Assembly: GCA_016180845.1 (NCBI GenBank)
Contig: JACPAK010000009.1
Location: 1 to 64,000, forward strand
Length of the DNA: 64,000 nucleotides
Origin: Deltaproteobacteria bacterium
GTDB taxonomy: Bacteria; UBA10199; JACPAL01
Direction of reading: 5' to 3'
Shown here: positions 17,799 to 24,993 of the stretch, piece after piece
How positions within the stretch are numbered: the first letter of the stretch is position 1
Layout: every line of letters starts with the position of its first letter
Position numbers and translations under genes: made by a program
The notes under the pieces: generated by a model
Seen by the model: the letters and a program-made list of their open reading frames with translations, nothing else
Told to the model about the DNA's origin: nothing
Databases searched by the model: none

Positions 17799-18416
17799 AT
17801 GTTTGAAAAACTGATTTATTTCTTCCAAGTCAGCGGCTGGACCATGTATGGGATCGCCATTTGTTCTATCCTCGCCTTGGCAGTTTTTCTCGAGCGACTG
17901 TGGAGCCTTCGCTCCAGTCAAATCATTCCGAAGGGGCTCTCAGTTGAGCTGGAGGATTTTGTTCGCAGGAATCAGCTTCCCGAGGCGATTACTCTTTGTA
18001 AAAAGGTTGATTCCCCTCTCGCAAGGATCATTCAGACAGGACTCGAGAATGCCGGAAAAAGTCGAGAGCAGATCAAGGAGATCGTCAGTGAGGTCGGTCA
18101 GAGAGAAACCAACCATCTCGAACGTTATCTCCCTGTCCTGAACACAACAATTTCTGTCGCTCCGATGCTTGGATTTTTGGGGACGGTTTTGGGGATGGTC
18201 CAGCTTTTTACGAGTGTTGCTGAGATTGGAGAGGTGACCAATATCGGGATGATCGCCGATGGGATTTATAAGGCCCTTTACACAACGATTGCCGGACTGA
18301 CTGTGGCTATTCCAGCGACGATTTTTTATCGGTTTCTTATGTCAAGAATCGATCGTCTCATTTTCGCGATGGAAGAGGTTTCATTGAAGATCGTTGATTT
18401 AATCAAGCAGGAGTGA
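17799..18416 (+). CDS. exbB: ExbB/TolQ/MotA-family proton channel
   Basis: A 205-residue inner-membrane protein with three membrane segments: one at residues 12-30 and two near the C-terminus, around the signature PMLGFLGTVLGMVQLF and the following TTIAGLTVAIPATIFY. It forms the proton-driven motor with ExbD that energises TonB or Tol systems. ATG 17799 immediately follows the upstream stop (TAATATG). Its place beside Fur and a Fur-box porin favours ExbB over TolQ. Confidence 0.9.
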   Translation: MFEKLIYFFQVSGWTMYGIAICSILALAVFLERLWSLRSSQIIPKGLSVELEDFVRRNQLPEAITLCKKVDSPLARIIQTGLENAGKSREQIKEIVSEVGQRETNHLERYLPVLNTTISVAPMLGFLGTVLGMVQLFTSVAEIGEVTNIGMIADGIYKALYTTIAGLTVAIPATIFYRFLMSRIDRLIFAMEEVSLKIVDLIKQE

Positions 18417-18417
18417 G

Positions 18418-18819
18418 ATGGCCTTCCGCCGGTTTCGCAAAAATGAAGAAGAGGGGATTAACACGACACCTCTTGTTGACGTGATGTTCAACCTCCTCAT
18501 TTTTATTATTATCACCGCTCAGTACAGCAATATCCAGTCGCTCAAGGTGAATCTACCCAAGGCCCAGTCGGGAACCGGTTTGGAAAAGACAGAACAGATT
18601 GTCCTGACACTGACACGTGACGAAAAGATCTACTTGAACGACAAGCCAGTTATTGTGGAAACATTGAAGGAGCAGCTTCAACCCTTTGCCAAAAAGGAAG
18701 ACCAGCCTCGTGTCATTCTTCAGGCGGATGAAGGTTCCACCACCGGCGGGCTTGTTCGTCTCATGGATATCGCCTCTCAAGTGGGCCTGAAAAAAATCTC
18801 AATCGAAACAAGGAAATAG
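18418..18819 (+). CDS. exbD: ExbD/TolR-family motor protein
   Basis: A 133-residue protein: short cytoplasmic start (FRRFRKNEEEGINTTPLVDV), one membrane helix containing the conserved PLVDVMFNLLIFIIITAQY with the proton-path Asp, and a periplasmic domain ending QVGLKKISIETRK. It starts one base after the exbB stop. ExbB-ExbD pairs drive TonB-dependent uptake; a TonB-like protein is encoded at 30495. Confidence 0.92.
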   Translation: MAFRRFRKNEEEGINTTPLVDVMFNLLIFIIITAQYSNIQSLKVNLPKAQSGTGLEKTEQIVLTLTRDEKIYLNDKPVIVETLKEQLQPFAKKEDQPRVILQADEGSTTGGLVRLMDIASQVGLKKISIETRK

Positions 18820-18826
18820 TTTTGTC

Positions 18827-19594
18827 GTGGAAATCCTCCTCTTTGAGAATCTCTTCCTACGCACTTCAAAAGTAAGAAAGGCGACTGCTGATCTCTGGTT
18901 TATTCATGGCTTTGGGGAATCGGGACTCAGTTTTCGCGAGGCCTTTTCTTCGCCACTAGCGCGAAGATTCAATCTGTTTGTTCCTGATTTTCCAGGGTTC
19001 GGTGTGAGCCCTTATCAAAAAAAGTTTTCCACTCTACCAGCGGTCACCGAACTTTTTGCAAGGGTCATCAAAAAATTTTCAAGAAAGAGACCGATCTGTC
19101 TTGTCGCCCATTCGCTCGGGGGTGTGATTGGAACCTGGATTTGTGAGAGGCTCCATTCGCAGGTTGTCGGGTATATCAGTGTTGAAGGAAATCTGACGAG
19201 ATCCGATACCTTCTTTAGTGGATTGGCGGCGAAGGCGGCATCACCGGAGAAATTTTACCACGATTTTTTGAGGGAAATTTACCGAAGGTCTGGAGACGAT
19301 GAGTCGCTTCAGAGATATTTCGCAAGCCTCCGGTTTTCTGATCCACGGGGCTTGGTGGGATGGGGGAGGTCCGGGGTCAAGGCAACAGGAGATAATCTCT
19401 CTGGCAGGGAATTTGCGGCCCTTCGGTGCCCAAAGATTTACTTTTGGGGGAATCAAAGCGCCCCTCAGGAGTCGGTTGATTTTTTAAAGGCTTATTCCCT
19501 GGCCAATCGCTGTTTCAAAGGATCCGGCCACTGGCCGATGATTGATCAATCGAGAGAGTTTTACGAATCAGTTACAGAATTTTTATCGCGTTGA
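18827..19594 (+). CDS. Alpha/beta-fold hydrolase
   Basis: A 255-residue alpha/beta hydrolase: oxyanion region LWFIHGFGESG, nucleophile elbow VAHSLGGVIG (GxSxG variant AHSLGG with Ser), and the catalytic His in FKGSGHWPMIDQS. Start is GTG 18827, eight bases after exbD. No signal peptide, so it is cytoplasmic. Substrate unknown. Its place behind exbBD could suggest an esterase in siderophore handling, but this is only a guess from context. Confidence 0.85.
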   Translation: MEILLFENLFLRTSKVRKATADLWFIHGFGESGLSFREAFSSPLARRFNLFVPDFPGFGVSPYQKKFSTLPAVTELFARVIKKFSRKRPICLVAHSLGGVIGTWICERLHSQVVGYISVEGNLTRSDTFFSGLAAKAASPEKFYHDFLREIYRRSGDDESLQRYFASLRFSDPRGLVGWGRSGVKATGDNLSGREFAALRCPKIYFWGNQSAPQESVDFLKAYSLANRCFKGSGHWPMIDQSREFYESVTEFLSR

Positions 19595-19607
19595 TCAAAT
19601 AAAATTA

Positions 19608-19636
19608 TTGACACCTCTCTCTCCTCCAGTTATCCA
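19608..19636 (+). promoter_or_regulatory. Promoter of the porin/flavin cluster
   Basis: A perfect -35 TTGACA at 19608-19613, a 17-base spacer, and a partial -10 TATCCA at 19631-19636. Transcription would start near 19643, just before the Fur box at 19652-19670 and about 48 bases before the porin ATG, which has a good AAGGAGG ribosome-binding site. Confidence 0.65.
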
Positions 19637-19651
19637 ATCGTGACTTTAAAT

Positions 19652-19670
19652 GAAAATGATTTTCAAAATC
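19652..19670 (+). promoter_or_regulatory. Fur box upstream of the porin
   Basis: GAAAATGATTTTCAAAATC matches the 19-base Fur consensus at 14 of 19 positions and lies just downstream of the predicted transcription start. Together with the box before fur it indicates that the porin, FMN-binding protein, membrane protein and apbE are repressed when iron (or another Fur-family metal) is plentiful. Confidence 0.75.
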
Positions 19671-19690
19671 AGTTTCGATAAGGAGGGGCT

Positions 19691-20860
19691 ATGAAAAGAA
19701 TAAGGATATCGTGCGCCTTTATGGGGCTTATGGGGTTCTTGTTTTTGTTTGAGACAGCCTCCAACGCTGTGCCTAAGGTGGAGCTGGCAGAAGAAGAGGT
19801 GGCGGCAGGGGAAGGGCATCCTACAAGTCGCTGGGACCGGTTTCATCTCTTTGGCTATGGTGAGCTTCACTACAATAATCGGATCGGGTCAGTCGATGAT
19901 GATATCGATTTTCATCGGATGGTTTTGGGGTTCGGATATGATTTTACCGAGAAATGGAATTTCAGGACGGAGCTTGACTTCGAGCATGCCTTTACGGAAC
20001 CGGAGCTTGAATTCGCTTATGTCGATTACCTTCACCGGCCGGGACTGAATCTTAGGGCAGGGAGTATCCTTGTGCCTATGGGGGTGATTAACCAGCATCA
20101 CGAGCCACCGCTTTTCTACAGCGTGGAGAGACCTGAGGTTTATCGAGTCTTGATCCCGACGACATGGCAGGAGGGGGGCGCGGGGCTCTACGGTAGCCTT
20201 GGCGATTTTCATTACGAACTGTATGGCCTCTCAAGTCTCAATGCGACCGGATTTACCGGAAGTACCGGTCTTCGAGGGGGCAGGGGTCATGTCGGAGAGG
20301 CGCCTGGTCGCGATTTCGGCGGGGCGGGTCGACTCGAGTATCGAGGATTGCCCGGTTTTCGTTTGGGCAGTTCCCTCTTCACAGCGAATACCGGTCAGGG
20401 GAATGCAACGATTGATGGCGGTTTTCTGGCCCTTATGGAAGGGGATGCGAAGTATAGCGTCGAAGGATTCGACCTGGACGGAATTTTTGTCTACAGCCAT
20501 CTTTCTGATGCGGGATTGATTAATACCGTTCGCGTCGCCACCGACGCCACTTTTACCAATTTCGTGGCGACTGAGATGATCGGTTGGTATGCGGAAGCGG
20601 CGTACCATCTCTTCTATCATCTATGGCCAGAGACAAAACAGGACCTGGTTCTCTTTAGCCGATTCGAAGATTTTAACACCCAGCGCAGCATGCCGTCCGG
20701 TTTTGCGGCCAATCCGGCGAATGACCGCAATACCTGGACCTCCGGCATCTCGTACCTGCCGATTCCGCAGGTCGCCTTGAAGGCTGATTACATGGCGAAT
20801 TGGAACGCCGTCAACGGCGGTACGGATCAGTTTAATCTTGGCGTCGGGTTCATGTATTGA
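19691..20860 (+). CDS. Outer-membrane beta-barrel porin (OprO/OprP-like)
   Basis: A 389-residue protein with a signal peptide of about 26 residues (FLFLFETASNA) and many short alternating strands rich in Tyr, Phe and Gly, ending in an aromatic strand (LGVGFMY). The RAGSILVPMGVINQHHEPPL segment resembles the phosphate-selective porin O/P superfamily. A His/Glu-rich mature start follows. Fur-box control suggests it imports an iron- or metal-related solute rather than phosphate; the substrate is unknown. The stop overlaps the next open frame. Confidence 0.8.
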   Translation: MKRIRISCAFMGLMGFLFLFETASNAVPKVELAEEEVAAGEGHPTSRWDRFHLFGYGELHYNNRIGSVDDDIDFHRMVLGFGYDFTEKWNFRTELDFEHAFTEPELEFAYVDYLHRPGLNLRAGSILVPMGVINQHHEPPLFYSVERPEVYRVLIPTTWQEGGAGLYGSLGDFHYELYGLSSLNATGFTGSTGLRGGRGHVGEAPGRDFGGAGRLEYRGLPGFRLGSSLFTANTGQGNATIDGGFLALMEGDAKYSVEGFDLDGIFVYSHLSDAGLINTVRVATDATFTNFVATEMIGWYAEAAYHLFYHLWPETKQDLVLFSRFEDFNTQRSMPSGFAANPANDRNTWTSGISYLPIPQVALKADYMANWNAVNGGTDQFNLGVGFMY

Positions 20861-20880
20861 TATGCGATCCTATATCACTA

Positions 20881-21396
20881 ATGCCTTTTATTTCATCCTT
20901 TATTCTCATCTTTCTCCTGACAGGAAATCTCTCGGCGCAGACCGTTTACCTCAAGCCCGAAGAGGCGTTGAGGCTTCACTTTAAGGATTCAGCGGAAGTG
21001 ACTCCCGATAAAAAGATTCTTTTGGAATCGCAAACAGTCGATTTCAAAAAAAAGACCGGACAGGCACCACCTAAAACCGATTGGATTTTTTATGTTGCGA
21101 AGAGCGGTAAAAATGTTGACGGCTATGCCTTGATTGATAACGAAATCGGCAAAACAGAGCCGATCACATTCATGACTGTTTTTTCCCCGAAGGGGGAGGT
21201 GATCGCGGTCGAGGTCCTTGTCTATCGCGAGTCGGTTGGGAGCGAGGTTCGTCAGAAAAGTTTTTTAAAACAATTTTTGAAAAAGGGTGCTAGAGACGTG
21301 AAGCCGATCACGGGGGCGACACTCTCTTCCCGGGCGTTGGTGAAGGGAGTGAAAAGGGGAGAAGTGCTTTGGAAGATTTTTTATGGAAAAAATTAG
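20881..21396 (+). CDS. Exported FMN-binding domain protein (covalent flavin carrier)
   Basis: A 171-residue secreted protein. From ATG 20881 it has a clean signal peptide (PFISSFILIFLLTGNLSAQ); TTG 20857 is in frame but would only add residues before it. The C-terminal half has the FMN-binding fold with the flavinylation motif PITGATLSSRAL, whose second Thr is the usual site of phosphoester-linked FMN in NqrC/RnfG proteins. An ApbE flavin transferase is encoded two genes downstream, which strongly supports covalent FMN. Likely a periplasmic electron carrier. Confidence 0.85.
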   Translation: MPFISSFILIFLLTGNLSAQTVYLKPEEALRLHFKDSAEVTPDKKILLESQTVDFKKKTGQAPPKTDWIFYVAKSGKNVDGYALIDNEIGKTEPITFMTVFSPKGEVIAVEVLVYRESVGSEVRQKSFLKQFLKKGARDVKPITGATLSSRALVKGVKRGEVLWKIFYGKN

Positions 21397-21859
21397 ACTG
21401 TCAGCCCTTCCTATTTCAGTCAAGATTCTGATCACCTGTTTTGTGATGGCGATCGGTGTCGGTTATTCCATCTCCATCCTGCAGGTCCGGGCAAGGACCC
21501 ACCTTGATCGAGGAGAGACGGTCAGGCATTTCCGTGGCTCGGAGCAAAATCCGGAGGTTTATCTCCCACAGAGTACCGGCACGATGGTAGCGATCGCCCA
21601 TGTCCACAGCTTTAGCCAACCGGTTGTAGTGGGGCTCCTGGCGTTTCTCTTTCTTTTCACCCCCCTTTCCGAAGGGTATAAGACAAGCTGGATCTTGATT
21701 TCCTTTGCAGGCAGTTTGACGAATATCCTTTCCCCCTGGTTCATTCGCGATATCTCACCCCATGCTGTTTATCTTCTCTATCTTTCCGGAGGGGCAATGC
21801 TTGTATCATTTCTCGTGATGGCTCTTTCTATTATTCATGAAACTTGGAAAAAAGCCTAG
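21383..21859 (+). CDS. Small membrane protein of the flavin cluster
   Basis: A 158-residue protein with about four membrane helices (residues 14-33, 72-94, 101-120, 126-150). The loop after helix 1 contains AIAHVHSFSQPVV at the membrane edge, with two His that could hold a metal or haem. I do not recognise the family. It overlaps the FMN protein by 14 bases and apbE by 23, so the three are translated as a unit. A membrane electron-transfer partner for the flavoprotein is a reasonable inference, not shown. Confidence 0.75.
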   Translation: MEKIRLSALPISVKILITCFVMAIGVGYSISILQVRARTHLDRGETVRHFRGSEQNPEVYLPQSTGTMVAIAHVHSFSQPVVVGLLAFLFLFTPLSEGYKTSWILISFAGSLTNILSPWFIRDISPHAVYLLYLSGGAMLVSFLVMALSIIHETWKKA

Positions 21860-22736
21860 GCTCCTTATTTTCTTTACGCTTTGCCTCTCTGGTTGTTCTC
21901 TGACACAAGTTTTTTCCCGTACTCAAATGCTGATGGGGGATGTGCCGGTATCGATTCAGATTCGGGCCCCGTTTTACCAAAAAGAGAAGGCGTTTGAGGC
22001 GATGGAGGAGGCCTACAAGGTTGCGAGGGGGTTGGAGACGGAATTGAGCGAATTCAAGATCGTGAGTGATACCTCCCGGCTCAATAACGGCAAGGCGGGT
22101 GAGACGATTCCGGTTGGGGCGGCACTTTTCAATCTTCTTAAAACTGCGGAAAAGATTTCGAGAGAGACGAACGGGGCGTTTGACGTCACCTACGCCTCTC
22201 CGAGAGGAATCTCATTTCATGATCTGGAAATTAAGGATTCAGGACGAATGGTTTATTTAAAAAAGAGCGGAATCAAAATTGGCGTTTCCGGTATCGCCAA
22301 GGGTTACATCGTTGATCAAATGAGTGATTCTCTCATCCAACAGGGGTTCAAGGATCACCTCGTCAATGCCGGAGGAGATCTGGGGGCCCACGGGGTTTGG
22401 GAGGTAGGAATTCGCGATCCCCGTCGTGAGGGTTTCTCACTCTGCACGATGACCTTGGAGGATCAATCCGCTTCGACCTCAGGTCTTTATGAAAGGGGAG
22501 AGCATATTATGGATCCCCGAACAAAAAAGAGGGTGAAGCGAAACGATCTCCTGAGTGCAACCGTCATCGGCCCTTCCACGCTCGAGACCGATCCCCTCGC
22601 GACGGCGGCGTTTGTCCTTTCTTCACCTGAAATCGAGGAGCTTTTTTCACAGTCATCTCAAATCGCTCTGTTTCTCGTGGGTGCCGATAAAAAGGTAAGG
22701 AAGATTGGTCTTTCGTCGCTGGAATGTCAGCCCTGA
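21837..22736 (+). CDS. apbE: ApbE-family FAD:protein FMN transferase (lipoprotein)
   Basis: A 299-residue ApbE with a lipoprotein signal (FTLCLSGC lipobox). Family motifs are SGIAKGYIVDQMSDSL, VNAGGDLGAHG, HIMDPRTKKRV and TDPLATAAFVLS. ApbE moves FMN from FAD to a Thr of exported flavoproteins; the substrate here is almost certainly the FMN-binding protein encoded at 20881. It ends the Fur-controlled cluster. Confidence 0.93.
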   Translation: MKLGKKPRLLIFFTLCLSGCSLTQVFSRTQMLMGDVPVSIQIRAPFYQKEKAFEAMEEAYKVARGLETELSEFKIVSDTSRLNNGKAGETIPVGAALFNLLKTAEKISRETNGAFDVTYASPRGISFHDLEIKDSGRMVYLKKSGIKIGVSGIAKGYIVDQMSDSLIQQGFKDHLVNAGGDLGAHGVWEVGIRDPRREGFSLCTMTLEDQSASTSGLYERGEHIMDPRTKKRVKRNDLLSATVIGPSTLETDPLATAAFVLSSPEIEELFSQSSQIALFLVGADKKVRKIGLSSLECQP

Positions 22737-22745
22737 GAAAGTCGC

Positions 22746-22774
22746 TTGATTCCGCCCTCTCTTCCTCCTACACT
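22746..22774 (+). promoter_or_regulatory. nfuA promoter
   Basis: TTGATT at 22746-22751, 17-base spacer, TACACT at 22769-22774. Transcription would begin near 22781, giving a short leader with AAAGGAG placed about seven bases before the nfuA ATG. The -35 lies just after the apbE stop. Confidence 0.6.
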
Positions 22775-22796
22775 GTTTTTCAAAAGGAGCGACACG

Positions 22797-23381
22797 ATGC
22801 TTAAAATCACAGAAAAGGCACAAGAGAAGATTCGATTTTATTTGAAAGATAGAGATCCGATGCAGTGGGGGGTTCGCATCAAATCGGCAGGGGGAGGTTT
22901 TGGTTTTGCCCTCGAGGAATTTAAGGTTTCTTCACCGAGTGATCAGGTGATCGATGCCGATGGGATCAAGGTTATTGCCGATCGGACATTTGCGGGGAAA
23001 CTTCAGGAGGCGGTCGTTGATTTTGTGGAAACAAATGCCGCTAGTGGTTTCAAGGTGACCCTTCCAGAGGTTCCACGCCAGAACACGACTGGCTTCTCCG
23101 GACCTGATTTCTCGAACCCACAGGTCAAAAAGGTCCACGAAATCTTGATGAATGATATCAACCCGGCGATCGCCTCCCACGGGGGGATGGCACGATTAGT
23201 CGACGTGAAGGATAATGTCGTTTATCTCCAGTTTGGTGGTGGTTGTCATGGCTGCGGGATGGTCGATGTGACGCTGAAGCAGGGGATCGAGAAACGGATC
23301 AAGGAACTCATGCCGGATATCGTTGCCGTGGTTGATGAGACCGATCATGCTAAAGGGACCGACCCGTATTTTCACGCTTAA
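22797..23381 (+). CDS. nfuA: Fe-S cluster carrier NfuA
   Basis: A 194-residue two-domain protein. Residues 1-95 are an A-type (IscA-like) domain without the usual Cys ligands, as in NfuA of other bacteria; residues about 105-194 are a NifU C-terminal domain with CHGCGMVDVTLKQGIEKRI, whose CxxC holds a [4Fe-4S] cluster at the dimer interface. It repairs or delivers clusters under iron or oxidative stress. ATG 22797 follows AAAGGAG; an upstream TTG at 22746 is part of the promoter. Its own terminator follows. Confidence 0.93.
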   Translation: MLKITEKAQEKIRFYLKDRDPMQWGVRIKSAGGGFGFALEEFKVSSPSDQVIDADGIKVIADRTFAGKLQEAVVDFVETNAASGFKVTLPEVPRQNTTGFSGPDFSNPQVKKVHEILMNDINPAIASHGGMARLVDVKDNVVYLQFGGGCHGCGMVDVTLKQGIEKRIKELMPDIVAVVDETDHAKGTDPYFHA

Positions 23382-23400
23382 AGAGTTTCAAAAATAAAAA

Positions 23401-23424
23401 GGGGCTGCAGCCGAATGCAGCCCC
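23401..23424. terminator. Bidirectional intrinsic terminator
   Basis: Perfect 9-bp stem GGGGCTGCA (23401-23409) / TGCAGCCCC (23416-23424) with a six-base loop, followed by TTTTGTTATT on the plus strand and preceded by AAAATAAAAA, which is a T-tract on the minus strand. It separates nfuA (+) from the convergent small membrane-protein gene (-). Confidence 0.92.
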
Positions 23425-23461
23425 TTTTGTTATTCTGTTTTACGAATCTAGCCTCTTCTTA

Positions 23462-23734
23462 TTATTTCTTGGACATGTAGGACAGTACGAATAGTGAGAA
23501 GGCAACAAGGACGATCCAGCTTGCCCCTGATGTATCATGCATGAACTGCCTATAGTAGTTCATGATCGTTGTGATCCATCCGAGCTTGCCGGTCAGGAAG
23601 TCAATCAGCAAGCCGATCATGGCGACCGGTTTTGCGAGCTTCCAGACCTTGTTGGCCGCATCGAAGAGGAGATCGTATACGTGGGCGATCAGCTCCTTGA
23701 TTGGGCTGAAGATCGGTTCTAATACCCTTTCCAT
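23462..23734 (-). CDS. Small membrane protein, unknown
   Basis: A 90-residue protein I do not recognise. Two hydrophobic stretches: PVAMIGLLIDFLTGKLGW in the middle and SWIVLVAFSLFVLSYMSKK at the C-terminus, with an amphipathic N-terminal half. The frame opens at 23767, but ATG 23734 has GGAGGGGGC directly upstream and is preferred. It has its own -10 box and leader hairpin and shares the bidirectional terminator with nfuA, so it is a complete single-gene transcription unit and probably real. Confidence 0.75.
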   Translation of the reverse strand: MERVLEPIFSPIKELIAHVYDLLFDAANKVWKLAKPVAMIGLLIDFLTGKLGWITTIMNYYRQFMHDTSGASWIVLVAFSLFVLSYMSKK

Positions 23735-23747
23735 GCCCCCTCCTTTC

Positions 23748-23794
23748 GGGGATTTTTTAATAATCCCCATTGGTTAATAACCGCCGTCATTATA
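23748..23794 (-). promoter_or_regulatory. -10 box and leader hairpin of the small membrane-protein gene
   Basis: On the minus strand a perfect TATAAT occupies 23794-23789; no good -35 is seen. The transcript, starting near 23782, would contain a hairpin with 6-bp arms GGGGAT / ATCCCC (plus-strand 23748-23753 and 23763-23768) and a nine-base AU-rich loop, ending just before the ribosome-binding site. It may affect translation, but its role is unknown. Confidence 0.55.
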
Positions 23795-23842
23795 CCCTTG
23801 AATTTAATGATTTTTTCGACACAAAGCGTTAAGTCGTTGAAA

Positions 23843-23848
23843 TATAAT
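23843..23848 (+). promoter_or_regulatory. -10 box of the panE promoter
   Basis: A perfect TATAAT 75 bases before panE, with no convincing -35. The leader contains a short GGACG / CGTCC inverted repeat around a CTCTTTTCATT loop and ends with AGGTAGGGGGG as ribosome-binding region. It is divergent from the -10 box at 23789-23794. Confidence 0.5.
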
Positions 23849-23922
23849 GGTAAAAAAAACAGTTTCGTGCTGGACAGGACGCTCTTTTCATTCGTCCAAA
23901 AAGAAGGTAGGGGGGTAAGCCT

Positions 23923-24855
23923 ATGAAAGTCCTGCTTGTCGGTCCTGGGGCGATTGGGGGGTATTATGCCGCGAAATTAGTCCGTTCAGGGGCCGATCTT
24001 ACCATTTTGGCGAGGGGTAAGACCTTTCGGGCGATTCAGATGAAGGGTCTCTTGATTAAAAGCTATGAGGGGAATTTTCGTGTTCGACCCAAGGTGATTG
24101 ACGGTTTTAGACGTCCCACCCCCTTTGACCTCATTATTATTTGTGTGAAGTCCTACGATACTGAAGGGGTCTTAAAAAAGATCAGACCAGCGGTTGGAAA
24201 CAAGACGGTCATCCTCTCGCTTCAGAATGGGGTCGATAATGAAGAAAAAATCGCGAAGGCGTTTGGAAGGCGAAAGGTTTTGGGGGGAGTCTCGTTTATT
24301 TCGTCGGAGGTTTTGAGGCCGGGCGTCATCCGCCATACCGGTCGAGGGACGATCACGATCGGGGAGTTGGATTACAAGAAAACAAAGCGGCTGCAGGCAA
24401 TCGCGAAGATTTTTCTCAAGGCAGGTATTCCGACGATCCTTTCGCTCCAGATCCAGAGGGACCTCTGGCAGAAGTTTGTCTGGAATGTCGGTTTCAATCA
24501 GGTCTGTACGATTCTTCGCTTGTCTCCGGGGGATGTCGTCTCGAATGAGGCTGGGGTCGCGCTTGTTCGGGGGGCGATGGAAGAGGTGATTGCGGTCGCT
24601 CGGAAAAGGGGGATTTCTATTTCTCGAAAAGTCATATTGAATCATCTGCATTGGTCCCGTACCGCGAAGAGTCGCTATACCCCGACCTCGATGGAACAGG
24701 ATTTTTATAAGGGGAGGAATATGGAGTATGAGGCGTTTGCTGGGACGGTGGTGAGAGAGGGGAAACGGTTAAGAGTCCCGACACCAGTAAACGAAGTCAT
24801 TTATCGAATCTTGAAATTTCTTTCTGAAAGACGCTTGAAGAGTCAGAATGCTTGA
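23923..24855 (+). CDS. panE: 2-dehydropantoate 2-reductase (ketopantoate reductase)
   Basis: A 310-residue NADPH-dependent reductase of pantothenate/CoA synthesis. N-terminal Rossmann motif VGPGAIGGYYAAKL, cofactor-phosphate region ILARG, ICVKSYDTE, LQNGVDNEE, and the catalytic Lys region DLWQKFVWNVGFNQ. The C-terminal TPTSMEQDFYKGR is also typical. Related ApbA/PanE paralogues act on other 2-keto acids, so the exact substrate is likely but not certain. It is followed by a tRNA gene 20 bases downstream. Confidence 0.88.
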   Translation: MKVLLVGPGAIGGYYAAKLVRSGADLTILARGKTFRAIQMKGLLIKSYEGNFRVRPKVIDGFRRPTPFDLIIICVKSYDTEGVLKKIRPAVGNKTVILSLQNGVDNEEKIAKAFGRRKVLGGVSFISSEVLRPGVIRHTGRGTITIGELDYKKTKRLQAIAKIFLKAGIPTILSLQIQRDLWQKFVWNVGFNQVCTILRLSPGDVVSNEAGVALVRGAMEEVIAVARKRGISISRKVILNHLHWSRTAKSRYTPTSMEQDFYKGRNMEYEAFAGTVVREGKRLRVPTPVNEVIYRILKFLSERRLKSQNA

Positions 24856-24875
24856 GGTATGAAAGGCGGCTTCAC

Positions 24876-24948
<73 letters not shown>

Positions 24949-24957
24949 CATCCCCTC

Positions 24958-24985
24958 TTGCAATCCTCTGAGACGTTGATCTAAG
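24958..24985 (+). promoter_or_regulatory. Candidate rlmN promoter with near-zero leader
   Basis: TTGCAA at 24958-24963, 16-base spacer, TCTAAG at 24980-24985. The -10 ends eight bases before the rlmN ATG, so the transcript would begin at or one to two bases before the start codon. Confidence 0.45.
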
Positions 24986-24993
24986 AAGCCGGT

